Of a DNA stretch of 64,000 nt, positions 1-12,759 are shown in pieces (positions within the stretch are counted from its first letter, which is position 1; each line of letters begins with the position of its first letter). Source of the DNA: Chrysomallon squamiferum (lineage: Eukaryota; Mollusca; Gastropoda; Neomphalida; Peltospiridae). The stretch spans positions 17,868,342 to 17,932,341 of the forward strand of contig CM022679.1 in NCBI GenBank assembly GCA_012295275.1, given 5' to 3'. Both the position numbers and the translations under genes were made by a program. The notes under the pieces were generated by a model. The model saw only the letters and a list, made by a program, of their open reading frames with translations, ran no database searches and was not told where the DNA came from.

Positions 1-342
1 AATAAGTAGTCTCAGAAAACATTGCAGTGAAATGCATTATAATATAATTTATATTCATAGACTATTGAAAATATTTGTAGTGTAAAATGTGTTATCAGTC
101 CAGCACTGCTGTAAAAATTAAGACAAAAATCTGATATATTCCTATACTTCCTTGAGTAGAAACCTCTGGCAAAACTACAGAATACCCACAATAGGCACAC
201 ATCACCACAACCTAGATAAGCTGTCCATCAACTCATAAGACATTGTTCTACATAAAACCCAGACAAACCTATTTTTGTCTTAATCCTTTATTCTTTTTAA
301 TGCTATACAATTTCCACTATAGACAAACCCATGCTGAGAGCA

Positions 343-343
343 C

Positions 344-373
<30 letters not shown>
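343..373. repeat. (AAT)n microsatellite
   Basis: Perfect AAT/TAA triplet run of about ten units. Confidence 0.95.
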
Positions 374-375
<2 letters not shown>

Positions 376-541
376 CCAGCGCAAAAACATAAAGTAGCAA
401 TTATTGAGACTATAAGAATAGTGTTGCTATTTTCTGCATAAATGATACAGTTCTATTTCTGTCGTTTAACCTTTAAACCGCCAATTTATAGCATAGAGGT
501 GTGCGCTACAGTGAATATATTTTTCTGTTTCTGCTATTACA

Positions 542-542
<1 letters not shown>

Positions 543-581
<39 letters not shown>
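543..581. repeat. (ATT)n microsatellite
   Basis: Perfect ATT run of about 13 units, followed by decayed AGT and AGC triplets that look like an older part of the same array. Confidence 0.95.
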
Positions 582-582
<1 letters not shown>

Positions 583-2329
583 AAGTAGTAATAAAATAGT
601 AGTAAGCAGTAGTAGCTGCAGCAGTTATATTATAGTAGTAATAGTAACCGTAGTAGCAGTAATAAAAAGGCAAATGAAGTTACATGCTAAGATCTATCAA
701 CAATATTCTAAGTCTATATAGCTAAATGTTTAAAATTTATTCTAGGATTAAGAAAAGACGGAAATGTGACTATGCAGTCAGATTATGTAAGCTGTTGCTA
801 TTAATGAATTCAACACTTTAAATTTGCCTCTTGCTTACGTTCTTACAGTTTAACAACAACTGTCAGAATCTAGAATAAAATTAAATTTAAGTGATGAGCT
901 AGGATATTAATAAAGTCATCAAGATAATAGAGGTAATTTCATATTCATTCAAGATGTGTTACTTATAATTAAGTTTCAAGACTAAAACATGTCCTGTGTA
1001 GTGTTAGATTAGTAAGATACAAAACAACAAAAACAGTCCATGTGACTAGCATTTCTGGCCAAAATCAATTAGTTCTCTCGGCAGTAAAGCTAGATCTATG
1101 GCGGCTAATTTCGGGCGTATCGATGGTATTTTCTAAAAGATATGTATATATATATTTGTAGAGTTGGCGTTGTTCTTTTTTACTTTTTGTTGTTGTTTAT
1201 TGTTTTGTTTATTTCATGAGGGAAAGTGGTTTGCGGGTGGAGATAAGGCAAGTGTGGATGCCGGGCGAGAAGATATCTATATTATTAACCAAAAAATAAA
1301 AAACCCTGCAAACACGACTGAATACTGTTTCACTAAAAACCTAGAATAAATAAATACATTTATAGCTTATAACTTTTCTTTAAATAACATATGCAGTTCA
1401 ACGTTAGTCTCGACAAACTACAAAATCAGTGCTCCTGTGGCTACATTGTGAAACTATTCGGGCAGTGACATAGATAATAAATTACATGGTAGACAAAATA
1501 TGTTCTCGAAGATGTGTACATGAATGCTGTTGTTAGGTTGTGCCTATAATATTGTCAGGTTATATCTGCTGTTCAGTGCATGTATACTGTAATTGATCAC
1601 AGCACGCTATGCGCATGTTGTATTCTCCTGACGTGTAGAAACTGACTGTATTGGCAACAATAATGGAGCGAAAGAGATTAAGAAGAAGACAGACAGTCTC
1701 ATATGTAATATAAGATCGAAATAATTATCATGATTTCATGAATAAACTCTCTCTCGCATAAAACGGATCTGTTTTATTTAGTGTCAAACAAAACATTAAA
1801 TGTAATGCTCATACATCTTTATAATACTACGGCAGATAAAAACAATGGTTACACATACATACATACATACACACACGTACATATATATTTACACACAAGC
1901 AAAAGCGGATACACTTATGTCATTAACAAACGACATTATGGTTTCGTAATTCATGTCCTACACAGACAAACAGTAAATCCAATGCATAGTGTCGTCAGCG
2001 TCATGTAACGATATGCGAAAAGACACACAATCGTAAAAAACTGTTTAGAACCAGTGAGGTGGATAAAAATGATATACAAATCAAACGAAAGACAGAGACA
2101 AAACATATCCAGTGGATTCATAGGTAATATAAAAAAAAAAATGGAGTTCACGGATGGATGGCTGAAGTGTATAGAAAAGGATTTTAAAAATAGACGACTG
2201 CGTCTAAGAATTAAAAATTGAAATCTGAAACTTCATGCGAGAGCGATAATAATTAATAATCTTATGAAAACAAAAACGATGATCTTTACCTTGTATGTAT
2301 CTATGTTATGCTTTTCAGTTATTGTTTTG

Positions 2330-2380
2330 AGTTACAAGTATGAACTAAGCAGAGTTACAAGTATGAACTAAGCAGAGTTA
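2330..2380. repeat. 23-bp tandem duplication
   Basis: Two identical 23-bp units (2330-2352 and 2353-2375, each beginning AGTTACAAG and ending CTAAGCAG) are followed by the first five bases of a third. Identity is complete, so the duplication is recent. Confidence 0.95.
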
Positions 2381-2659
2381 TAAAAATTATTCCTAAAAAT
2401 AAGGATTATGTAAATAAATAAATAAATAAAACCGAGCATACTGAATCATATTTCTGAAACGACATCAAGACTAAACCTGTATTAAGAAATACTGCACTAA
2501 TTATACATTTTACTTTTTATGAACTTGTTAAAAGAAAGAAAAAAATCTGTGTATTTTACTAATTATAGGTTATTTTGTTCAGAAGAGAGGATATTAAGAT
2601 AAACTTTTAAACAATTGCATTTCTCTTATTAGAATGTGTTCATAAAAATAAATTATGAC

Positions 2660-3538
2660 GTTAGTTACGGTTTATTCCCGATTCTGGCATTCCCGAATCT
2701 GGCAGTGAGATTATAACACATCTTAATTGGACACGCCAATTGTTCCATTTCTGGCAGTTTATTTCTCACCCTTACTAATTGGTGTTACATCACCTTAACT
2801 GATGGCCCATCACCTTAATTCATGTACTTTTGTTAAACTGTATTTTGTCCACAATTTGTAGGACAATCAGTCACACTCTATAACAACTTCTTCCTCTACT
2901 CTTCATATATCTTTGGGATACTGGTCAGCTCCTCCCGTGCTGGCTTCCGCATGGTGTTGGTCAGTAGGTGGACAGCAACTGCACTCTCATCCGAGGAATG
3001 GATGTGGTCTTTACCTCTCCTGACCACAGACCCATCCGGTGTAGTAGTCACGGTGGCAAGGCACCTCGAATACAAATATCTCCATGATATTCTTGTTATT
3101 AATCCGCCGTGCATATACCTATATCCATCAAGTATGAGGTCCGCAACTGGTTTTCTGCCGTCCAAAATTTCTCCCTTCGCAGCCATGATCAAACATAACA
3201 AACATCATGACTGTACAGTATTTATATAGGTTGTATTTCCTGTCTCCAAATTTTATACATCTCTTAATTGATCTTGTTAACCCCACATGTCTAAATTGGT
3301 TAACAACATTAATTTCATGTCTCCAAACATTAACTTTCTTGCAATCTCTATTCCGGCTCACCTCTGCTCTTCACTGTTCATTAAAGTTAATCTCCTTAAT
3401 CGCCCCCTCTGTTCTTTATAAACTCTAAATTGGCCTTAATTGCTCACGCCAGTTTTCCCATTTCTGGAAGCGGATTATAACACCTCAGCGATTACCTAAT
3501 CTGGAGACTGCCAGTTTTGAGAACATACCGTTAGTTAC
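2660..3538 (-). mobile_element. Short MULE (Mutator-like) DNA transposon with FLYWCH frame
   Basis: The element spans 2669-3529 and is flanked by identical 9-bp direct repeats, GTTAGTTAC, at 2660-2668 and 3530-3538. Nine bases is the usual target-site duplication of Mutator-like elements. Its ends are imperfect inverted repeats: the left end starts GGTTTATTCCCGATTCTGGC and the reverse complement of the right end starts GGTATGTTCTCAAAACTGGC. The hexamer CTGGCA/CTGGCAG recurs in both subterminal regions. Inside, on the minus strand, is a FLYWCH-type zinc-finger frame but no MULE catalytic domain. At 861 bp it is an internally deleted or minimal derivative. I assign it to MULE from the duplication length and FLYWCH content; the exact family is unknown. 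Confidence 0.85.
2896..3201 (-). CDS. FLYWCH zinc-finger fragment of a MULE
   Basis: A 101-codon frame inside the short MULE. It resembles the N-terminal DNA-binding part of FLYWCH-MULE transposases: an LILDGYRYMHG segment (FLYWCH strand 1), then ISWRYLYSRCLATVTT (the aromatic and Cys segment), then DHIHSSDESAV in place of the usual HNHPPDEA, and PAREELTSIPKIYEE, the linker that normally precedes the transposase domain. The first expected Cys is followed by only one recognisable Cys and the His pair is HIH, so zinc binding is not certain. The likely start is the internal Met of MAAKGEIL (codon 7). The frame stops soon after the linker, so no transposase follows. It is either a pseudogene fragment or a captured DNA-binding domain. 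Confidence 0.65.
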   Translation of the reverse strand: MLCLIMAAKGEILDGRKPVADLILDGYRYMHGGLITRISWRYLYSRCLATVTTTPDGSVVRRGKDHIHSSDESAVAVHLLTNTMRKPAREELTSIPKIYEE

Positions 3539-4598
3539 GTGCTAATGATAAAGCTATCATGTTAAGTTTTTCTTTTTCCTTCATTCATTTATTCATTCAT
3601 TTAATTATTCTTTTGTTTTTGTTTTATTATTAATTTTTATTATTTATTTTTATTCTGCACGATGTAGTTTATTTGTATTTATTAATAAAGTAATCGGTTG
3701 AAAGTCAGGTGGACTGAGATATTGTTGCAGAACCAAATCTTCTCAATATGTTCATTCAGCTATTAACCGTTACAAACAAATCTTTTAGACTGGTTTATCA
3801 AATATTTTGTTAGATGATATCCTGACCATGAGAAGATGAATTTCCCCCTCCTCTCCCCTCCAAAAAGAATACATAAATAATATAAAATAAAATATAAATA
3901 AATAAATAATATAAAAAAGTAAATAAATAAAATAAATTGTATATCTAAAGAAGATGCATCGTTAAAGATGTTTAGTTCGAAAAGAGTAATACGGGTAATT
4001 TATTAAAAGATTGTCACAAAAATACTGATAGGAATACGAGTACAATGATATCCTAGTGTTATTGATCTTATGTGCCTGACAGAAAATTGAAATATCAATA
4101 GCTAACATTAAAGATACCATTCGAATGTGTCCCTGCTTCTTGCGTAACATAATGAAGAGGGCTGATGTATTTTTACGACTGCCGTAAATTGACTCCGGTC
4201 CATATCTGTCTTAAGTTGGCGACTTTGCGACGAGTGCTGTGGACTGTGTAGGTTTGACAAAAGAAGACGGCACTTTCGGCACTATCCCACTACTGAACGA
4301 AGATGAGGTTTTTATGAATTAAATCAATACCTCTCATCGATAGACAGAGATTGAAATGAGCACTTGATTCGAATAATAATCTTTAGGACTTTTTCAAAAC
4401 TCTTTGTGTTTGCTCTGTTAGCAACAGGTTATGTTTATAATGATATTGCAGTGTAACAGAGGTGAAAGATCAAAGATATCTCTTTTTTCTTTGATATTTT
4501 ATTAACATGAAGATAGTGCATGGAATGCTGTTATCGTCATCAACATCACAAAATGCAGAAGCAGCAAAAAAAAAGAAAAAAAAGTATAATAAACACAT

Positions 4599-4600
<2 letters not shown>

Positions 4601-4639
<39 letters not shown>
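4601..4639. repeat. (ATT)n microsatellite
   Basis: Perfect ATT run of 13 units directly after an A-rich stretch. Confidence 0.95.
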
Positions 4640-5798
4640 GTTCTGTGCGAATATGTTTTGTCTCATTTTCGTTTTCACATATACTGTTTTAGAAAAAGGA
4701 GCGGTTTGTTTATTTTTGTATATTTCATTTCAGACTCTTTCTGCTACGTCAGAACCGTAGAAAAAGCAGTACAGAGTTCCTAAATGTCAGTTTCATATTA
4801 AAACCTTTAAACGTTATAATAAATAATAATTATAGTTAAAATAGTGTCACATAACAGGCAACACATCATAGTGACTGTCATATTTTTATTTACTAATTTT
4901 AAAATTCATTTACTGCTGGTATCTTTTCACATTTAATAATTTTCTACCCTTGGAGAAATATTCAGCTAGTAAGTGCAGACTAAATCTACTGTAATGTAGA
5001 CACATCAAAAAGGAAAACGTCCTCATGCGTTTGAGTTTTTGCAACGTTCAGCGATTTACAGTTAAACATAGCTGGTTAGTTCTTCGTGTTCGTTTGTCTC
5101 CAGTGCACATTACCAACATACTAACGAGTCTATTCTACCACTGACAAATTTTATCACATATATTATTCATGACCTACTTCAGGTGAGTGGTTAATACATC
5201 CGGAGGATATGACGCCAGAGCAATGATCGTGTAACTTCTTGAAAAAGAGGAAACTGTACGTGTAAACCAGATTCTTTTAGCTTAAATATTATAGATGTAT
5301 TTGTTTGTTTGCATTATGTTCATTTATTTCTTGTACTGTCATAAGACTCGATTAGGCTATTTCCATTTCCTCACGTTGCTCTAGGTCTGGTCCCTAACGG
5401 TTACATTATACCTTTTATTGTCCACATAAAGTGGATATAAATTTTATCTTACTGCCGGTTCTAACAATAACCATGGAATGACTTGAACAGCCTTGTTTTG
5501 ATAACAAAACTGATAGAACGTGTCATTATACAAATACATTCACAGAGTATTCTATTCGATTACTTTGTCAGCTGCGAGGGGCTATATTTTTTAGTTTAAT
5601 TTCCATTGCTGAGACTAGAATTTCAAGAAAAAAGTTAATTTTTGAAACCTAAGAACGCTGGCATGCGTTCTTAAATGTTCATTTAGTTATAGCTCTATTG
5701 CAACTGGACAAATTTAACTGGAATATGTAGAGATTATTTATATTTAATAATATATCACTAGTACTCCGTAAAAAAAAAAAATAATACTAGTAAAAAAA

Positions 5799-5819
5799 AT
5801 AATAATAATAATAATAATA

Positions 5820-5880
<61 letters not shown>
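5799..5880. repeat. Palindromic (AAT)n-(ATT)n array
   Basis: About seven AAT units (5799-5820) run without a spacer into 20 TTA units (5821-5880). The junction is self-complementary, so the first 22 bases can pair with the following 22 as a hairpin without a loop. Confidence 0.95.
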
Positions 5881-5881
<1 letters not shown>

Positions 5882-6655
5882 AAAATTAGCAATACAAATT
5901 GTGAAACTGTGAATGATTTTTCATCTGTTAACAGAGACAGATAAAATTAAGATTTATTCTGGTGTCATGATCAGAATAAGTGAATAAATGTTTAATGATA
6001 TATAAGCGCATTTGAATAGGTAGTAGAGCTCCAACATACGGTTATGTATATGAATGAGGAAATCAGTATATTTTGGCTGCATTTATCAATTAGTCAATAT
6101 TTACTTTTCTATGCACATGATACACTCATATGAAACTGACTTGAATGGGGAATAGTCCCGAAGACGCTTGATCCTGCGACCATATAATTTCTGTGACGTA
6201 GTATTTCTATTTCGGCTTCGTGTCGGCTGTCGACTGGCAGAGGGCACGTCATCGTGCAACGCGTGGACAGTTATCGTGACAAATTTAAAAAAAGAAAAAG
6301 AAATCCAAAATAAATAAAAAATTCAATTATCAAAATAGCAGGCATTGTTAAACACAGCATGGCGGGGGATGTTTGAGATAAGCGTTAATGTGTGTTTAGA
6401 ACTGACGAAATGTGTGGGAAATGATTCTCAGTTGACAAATCAATAATACTTTTCTGACTAGCACTGATTTTAAAATGTGCTTTGGAGTGTGGGTGTGGAA
6501 ACATTTCTCTTGCCAAGTTTCGGATTTATTTTTTTTTTTTTCCCCTATCCATTTAAGGCTTGTTCAGACAAACTAACTCAGAGTGATGTATTTTAAATAA
6601 CAGTAGTTAAATCTTTCTTTGTTTCATACATACAGTCTTTGTCAAAGTCACCGAC

Positions 6656-6656
<1 letters not shown>

Positions 6657-6738
<82 letters not shown>

Positions 6739-6752
6739 TATTTTTTTTTTTT
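6657..6752. repeat. Compound TTTA-ATT-AT-T repeat
   Basis: Successive simple repeats: (TTTA)n 6657-6690, (ATT)n 6691-6730, (AT)n to about 6740, then a T run to 6752. Confidence 0.95.
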
Positions 6753-8574
6753 AAGTATGCCGAATACTTTATGAAAACAGATTGTTACTATTTTCAGATT
6801 ATTTTTGCCAACATACTACTTCGAATATTTCTTCCCACAGTGAGAAATTAATTTCAGTTTTTCACATTTTTATTCCAGAGTTCAGAATACTCCGTTATCA
6901 TCTACTTTTTAGTATATAATCTTGTCAGTTGAACGTTGTTGTTTGTTTTGCTTTCTACTTGATTGTTGTTGTTTTTCTGTTCTCTTTTTGGTTCTTTTTT
7001 ATTATTTTTTAATTTTTTATTTATTAGAACCGAAGGAAAAAAGATAAAAACAACTATTTATATAACATCTAAGTTTAAAAGCATCATTATAAGCTTTTTA
7101 TCTTCAGAAAAATATTGCAAATAAAACCAAATAATATTATTTTAGAATAAAACTATCTGATGATGATAAACGAACCTTTTCTTTTTTTCAAAGGTATCAT
7201 TAAACGATATTCATTCCATAATATAATTTTAAAATGCTTATTTTTACTCTTTTCGATTTTTATTAATATTATTATTTGTTAAAAAAAACCCAAAAGGGAT
7301 CAATTCAAAAGACTATTTACAGCAACATAATTATCCATAAGCATTTTCAGTCATATATTGTCTTCTTTCTCAGAGTTACAAACTACTTGTCATTTGAGAA
7401 TGGGGAGAAAAAAAAAGGACAAATAATATAAAAATAAAACGCTGTATGTCATTTTTTAAGGCACATTACGTGTATATAATTAATATATATGTATTTCTTA
7501 CTTTTTTATTTAACATGTATATTTTTATTCAACCTGACTAAATAATTCTAAGAGCATGATAAATTATTAATAAATGATACTGTTTATTACATAAAACACA
7601 AAACCAACAATATATTATTAATTCAAGCCATTTTGTCTTAGGAATGATTTAGATGTAATCTTAAGAATAACAGAGTGTTTTCTAAGCTGGAGTTCAGTGG
7701 TGTTTTTATATTTTTAAAAGCTTCGGGTGAGTCTTTGCTTTCTGTCTTCCGCCATTGAGATTTGTCAGCACTCTCATATTATCGTGTCTTTGAACTTGAC
7801 CATTTCAGCAATTTCTCAGTACTATTCATTTCTTCAAAGCTTTCTGCGTGTTTTTTTTTTTTTGTTTTTTTTCAGGTTCGATTATCAAAATCACTGCTGT
7901 TTTTCATCGACAATTTTTTCTTACTTTGCTTTTTTTATTTCCAAAAACATTGCCTTTTAACATCAACACAATAGAAATGGCATCTTCACTGTAACTGACT
8001 TTGAAATAAATAACACACTAATGCCTGCCTATAACCAAGTGACTTTCAGGCCCATTTCTAGGCTCTGTCTGAGAAATGCCAAATGATAACAAGAAATTCA
8101 GTACTAAAATATTAATGCACTTATTTCATTATGGATGGTTCAAATCACTAGGTCAACCACAAGCACTGACTTTCATAAGAAAGAAAGAAATTTAAAGTAT
8201 AATATCTTATTAAAAACTGCGGTTCATTATTTAAAAAATGCCAAGTTGAAACAATAAATAAATAAATAAATGAATAAATAAATAAATTTGGCAGGATTTA
8301 AAATATTCTTATATTATACAGTTGTATGTCTGAAAGTTAACTCTGAGTAATAGTGTCTCAGTTATTTTGTACAATGAAATTACAGAACACTTTTGTTCTT
8401 CTGAATTTTGGCACTCTCTACAAAATCAACAAGTAATTTGCTTTCTTATTTGATATACCCAACAAAAGTAACATTAAGATTTTTAAATTTTATTTATTTT
8501 GCACCTGATAGATCTAATACACGAAATGGCAACAAAAAAAAAAAAAATCGTTCTTTCACATTTATCTACAACAA

Positions 8575-8580
<6 letters not shown>

Positions 8581-8609
<29 letters not shown>
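8581..8609. repeat. Poly-T tract
   Basis: 29 consecutive T. Together with the two longer T runs just downstream it could be tails of retrotransposed DNA on the minus strand, but no retroelement body is recognisable beside it. Confidence 0.95.
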
Positions 8610-8612
<3 letters not shown>

Positions 8613-8885
8613 GTTGTTGATAGCAAATCTCCCTTTTGTCAGTTACAAATTATATAACAAGGTTAATTAAAAACCCATTTGGATAGCCACATACTAACTG
8701 ATATTCCTTATTTCCTCTGAATGTCAGACATTCAGACTTAAATTGTAAGTTTGATTTCTCCGAAAACTGCTTAATTTACTTATTAAACTTATCATACATG
8801 GAATCGGATTTGTTTAGGAATACAAATTACATAAAATATCATCATCATCTTTATTATTATTATTATACACCTTCTGTTTTCTTCT

Positions 8886-8887
<2 letters not shown>

Positions 8888-8926
<39 letters not shown>
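8888..8926. repeat. Poly-T tract
   Basis: 39 consecutive T, preceded by CTTCTTC. Confidence 0.95.
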
Positions 8927-9382
8927 CTTTGTTTGGTTTACATAATTATCTTTTGAAAGTAATATGTACACAGGGAAAAGGCTTCCTTTTCTTAAATTCA
9001 TTTTGTGCCAATGAAAATGTTTTTATTTTTATAAATTTATATTGTGGCACCTCTTTTATTGATCAAGAGGGAAAAAGCTATTTCCTATAATGTCTCTGAA
9101 TAGTAGCAGACATCTGTTTTTCTAGTTAGAAAAAAAATTTAAACAGCTTAGTAAATCTATGGTTTTTATATGATACAAAACTATTAAATATATTTTCTGT
9201 TTTGATTACTTTTTGTTATGATCATATTTTAAATATTTATAATTATACAGAACGTTGACAGTTCATCGAAAAGTAATTCATACTTTGTTAATATTTAATA
9301 TATAATGAACAAGTAAATTCTTATATCCTTTTCTTTTTCTTTTCTTTGTAACTGTTGTTGTTTTTCTTACTATTACAGTGCT

Positions 9383-9384
<2 letters not shown>

Positions 9385-9421
<37 letters not shown>
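9385..9421. repeat. Poly-T tract
   Basis: 37 consecutive T. Confidence 0.95.
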
Positions 9422-10319
9422 CAATTCAGTATAACAGTGGGTATGGTTGGAGAGTGGCACGACACAGGATATTGGATTTCGTTTTAATCATAACTGCTGT
9501 TTGTGAATATACATTATTTTGTCGCAGTCAGTTAATACAGAAGAGAAATGGCTTATTTATTTTGTTTTATTTTCTCGTTTATATATTCTTTTATTTATTT
9601 GTTTATTATTTTGTCTATAGTGACAGTTTTTAACGTGTTATTATTATTTATTTATTTTTACAGCTATTTTAATTTTTGTTCTATATATTTATTGTTTTTG
9701 CTTATTTTAATTTCCTTTCAGTAAATACAATTTATTTTGTGTATCATTAAATGCTGGCATAGTTTCTGATTGACTAACGAACAGACAAGCAGACACACAG
9801 AAAGACAAACAAATAGAGAGATAGAAACACAGATACAAATAAATATATACATTCTCCTATGCAGCTGAATTTTATTAAAGTATATTTCAGTACTTTAATA
9901 AAATGTTAATACTCAAATTTGTGAATTAAAAAAAAAAAAAAAAAACTTTCCAACATAGGTCTAAACAACAACTGTCATTTTCTTCAGTCATAAAATCGCC
10001 CCGTTTATACACAGACGTTAACTTTTAACCTGAAAGAAGCAATATTACTTAATGATTGTAATTAAATTTTAACAACTATGCATCACATATCTTAGTACAT
10101 CTGTGTACTTTGTATAGTCTATCTTTTGCGATATTCCTCTGTTCCGGGATTTGATGTAAACGTAACACTGTAAATCTTATTATTAAGAGTTTAGTGTACT
10201 CAGTGAAGACAATAGGTTTACTTCTAGAAAAGGCAATTCATAAATTCTTCTAGAAGAAATAAAATACAAGTTTACATCTGTGTAACAACTGTGAACATTA
10301 CTGAGTTCATTATTGCATA

Positions 10320-11070
10320 TACAGTGGAACCTCGACTTTTGCTTTGAGTTGCGAGCTAAAATCCGAGAACTGAGCGAGCTTCAGATATACCGCCGCTAGT
10401 TGGTGCATACGGACAACATGACATCCGGCCAGCATCCCGCGTCTCACTAGACTACTTGATGTGGGTACCTCGCCGCGGAAGCACCTCTGTTGTGTTGTGC
10501 TCGCGTTTTGTGCAGTATTTTGCCAAATTTCTTTTTTCTGGCCGTTGAACCTAAGAAGGTGAGTGCAAAGGACAGTGCCGAGAAGAAGAAGCGGATGATG
10601 TCCATTGAATTAAAGCTTGAATTCACAGAAAAACATGAGCGAGGTGTGCATTTAGCCGACTTAGCTAGGCATTGTGAGCGTAGTACATCTACGATATGTA
10701 CCGTACTGAAGCTGAAGGAGTCGATAAAGGCTGTAACCTCAGCCAAAGGCGTTAAAATAATTTGTCTGATATCCAAAATAAATACACTTTACAAAACTAG
10801 TCTATTTCTTTACATTCTCTTTAATTTTGTTTTTATACCCCATTTGTCATTTATAAAAACATGTTACAAAAAAAATAATAATAATAATAATTATAATAAT
10901 AAAAATATAAATAAATAAATAAAAAGACGAAAAAAAGCACTTGGGGGCTGGAACGGATTATTGGTATTTCAATTAATTTCAGTTGGAAAAATGGATTTGA
11001 TATACAAGTAAACTGACATACGAGCTCGGTCACGGAACGAATTAAACTCGTAAGTCAAGATACCACTGTA
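10320..11070 (+). mobile_element. Tigger/pogo non-autonomous element, copy 1
   Basis: The element lies between TA target duplications (10320-10321 and 11069-11070). Its inverted ends start CAGTGGAACCTCGACTT on the left and, as reverse complement of the right, CAGTGGTATCTTGACTTACG. Both match the CAGTGGTACCTTGACTTACG type of Tigger/pogo termini. About 230 bp of the transposase N-terminus is kept; the catalytic domain is gone, and the right part is AT-rich DNA with an AAT/AAAT run. The breakpoint is shared with copy 2 at 22.8-23.6 kb. Confidence 0.9.
10543..10770 (+). pseudogene. Tigger transposase N-terminus (HTH), broken
   Basis: This frame encodes the first helix-turn-helix of a CENP-B/pogo-like transposase: KKKRMMSIELKLEFTEKHER, then LADLARHCERSTSTICTVLK, the usual recognition-helix region, ending at KGVKII. 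The codon equivalent to the ATG of copy 2 reads GTT here, so the normal start is lost. After KII the frame enters unrelated AT-rich sequence; the second HTH and the DDE catalytic domain are absent. It cannot encode a working transposase. Confidence 0.85.
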
Positions 11071-11089
11071 TGTGTGTGTATATATATTT

Positions 11090-11093
<4 letters not shown>

Positions 11094-11124
<31 letters not shown>
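11094..11124. repeat. (AT)n microsatellite
   Basis: Perfect AT run about 25 bp outside the right end of Tigger copy 1, after a TG-rich stretch. Confidence 0.95.
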
Positions 11125-11126
<2 letters not shown>

Positions 11127-12639
11127 GTGCATTTTTTTTTGTTATTGTTTCTCAACTACAGATTTTAACAAGAAAACAGATACTGTTTCCTTATCTTCTT
11201 CAGAGTTATTAGAACCAGTCTCTTCCACTCGTACATATATCATCATCTTCCAGTAAATCAGTAAAACGTGCATTTACTGAGAATGTTTAATTGCATGAAA
11301 AAGTTGCGGATGCGTTTGTTGATTTATGCGAGTTTTTGTGAGTATGTGTATATCTGTGTGTGTGTGTGTGTTTTATCTATTTTGAGTGCTTGGTGGAACG
11401 AAAAGGTTAGATTTTATTTTTGCGAATGTATATATTCATAAATTTTGGTTCAATGTATGTTGTATAATTGTCTATGGTTTGTGATTTTAATTACATTTGT
11501 AGCGGTGCCAAGTTTTACTATAGTGTATGTGTGTCTGTGGGATATCTATATTCAGTGCTGGTGAAAGTATTTACAAAGAACAGACTAAACACGAGTGGTG
11601 TGCTCTGAATGAAATATTTTACAAGTTGAAACAATGTTATGCTGATTACCACACGGGAACTGTCTAATATAGGATAAAATCAGAGAGGAATTGTTTAGAA
11701 TGGTAGAGACGATACACTAACGATTTCTCAAATAGCATCTGATGGTTTTCATTATGGGATTACAATAGATTTACGAAAGGAAATAGGATCATAAGATAAG
11801 TTTTGTCATCCCCAAATAGAACACTGAATGTTCACACTGATGACATTTAAAAGTAACAAACTAAAAAATATTACTAGTTCATTGTTACTGCTGTTGGTAT
11901 TGCTGTAGGCTGTTTTTACTTCAGTTTCTCGTGCGCGTATGTTGTTCATGATACTTTTTTAAATGATTGCATTGTGTTCTTGCCTTCAGAGAAGACAATT
12001 TAAAACAATGCAACAAAATTTCAGTGTGTTCGTTTTTATCTTAGAATCAGTTATTTTAGAGAGAGAAGGAAAAGACTTTTCCAATAATTATATTACTGAT
12101 ATGAGAAGTGATTTTTAATTTTTTTCTATTTTATTTGTATTTTTCTTCTTATTATTGTTGTTATTTTTTTATTTTTGCCTTCCTTTTATAAAACAGGATA
12201 CAAGATCGAGAAATATCCAGATATATGTATTTAATTATTATGTTTTTGTATAATGCCCTCAGACACTCCAAAGTTAAAATGAATAATAAATTATTTAAAT
12301 GAGCTTATTTCATGCTAACATTTTTCGAAGAATATTCATTGTACTGTGTGTCAGATTTCCCAGCATCACTGATGATACTGAAAGCACACTGTAGTGTTAA
12401 ACTTTGTTTTATCTCTGAAATCTGTGTAAACCAGTACAAATATAAAGTATGTATATCTATTGTTATTTGTGGCTATTAGCATAATTATTCAAATAATTAT
12501 TTGCCTGCTTTGTTTTTAGTGTTTTGTAAAAGATGGCTTGATCATTTTTTATTTTTTTTAAATATACCTAACTTTGTCATAATCGGTTCATTGTATAATA
12601 TGTGGAGTGCTTAATGGAGCGAACATACAAACAAATAAC

Positions 12640-12685
12640 AAAAAATAAAAAAAAAATAAAAATAAAAATAAAAATAAAAAATAAA

Positions 12686-12759
<74 letters not shown>
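12640..12759. repeat. Compound AAAAAT-AAAT-AAT repeat
   Basis: A-rich hexamers (to about 12,680), then (AAAT)n to 12,702, then about 19 AAT units to 12,759. The unit shortens progressively from left to right. Confidence 0.95.

Larger units (their letters stand above)
1..2659. other. Intergenic, no gene recognised
   Basis: AT-rich DNA with stop codons in all frames; the short open frames have no conserved motif. It contains (AAT)n at 343-373, (ATT)n at 543-581 followed by degenerate AGT/AGC triplets to about 665, and a short tandem duplication at 2330-2380. CpG is present at a normal-looking level, unlike the region after 29.6 kb. Confidence 0.7.
3539..10319. other. Intergenic, microsatellite-rich, no gene recognised
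   Basis: No conserved protein segment in any frame. The open frames are short and built from poly-Tyr, poly-Ile or poly-Lys produced by ATT, TTTA and poly-T repeats. Slightly more GC-rich patches at about 4180-4300 and 6120-6280 contain clustered CpGs but no long frame. Several long T runs lie on the + strand. Confidence 0.65.
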
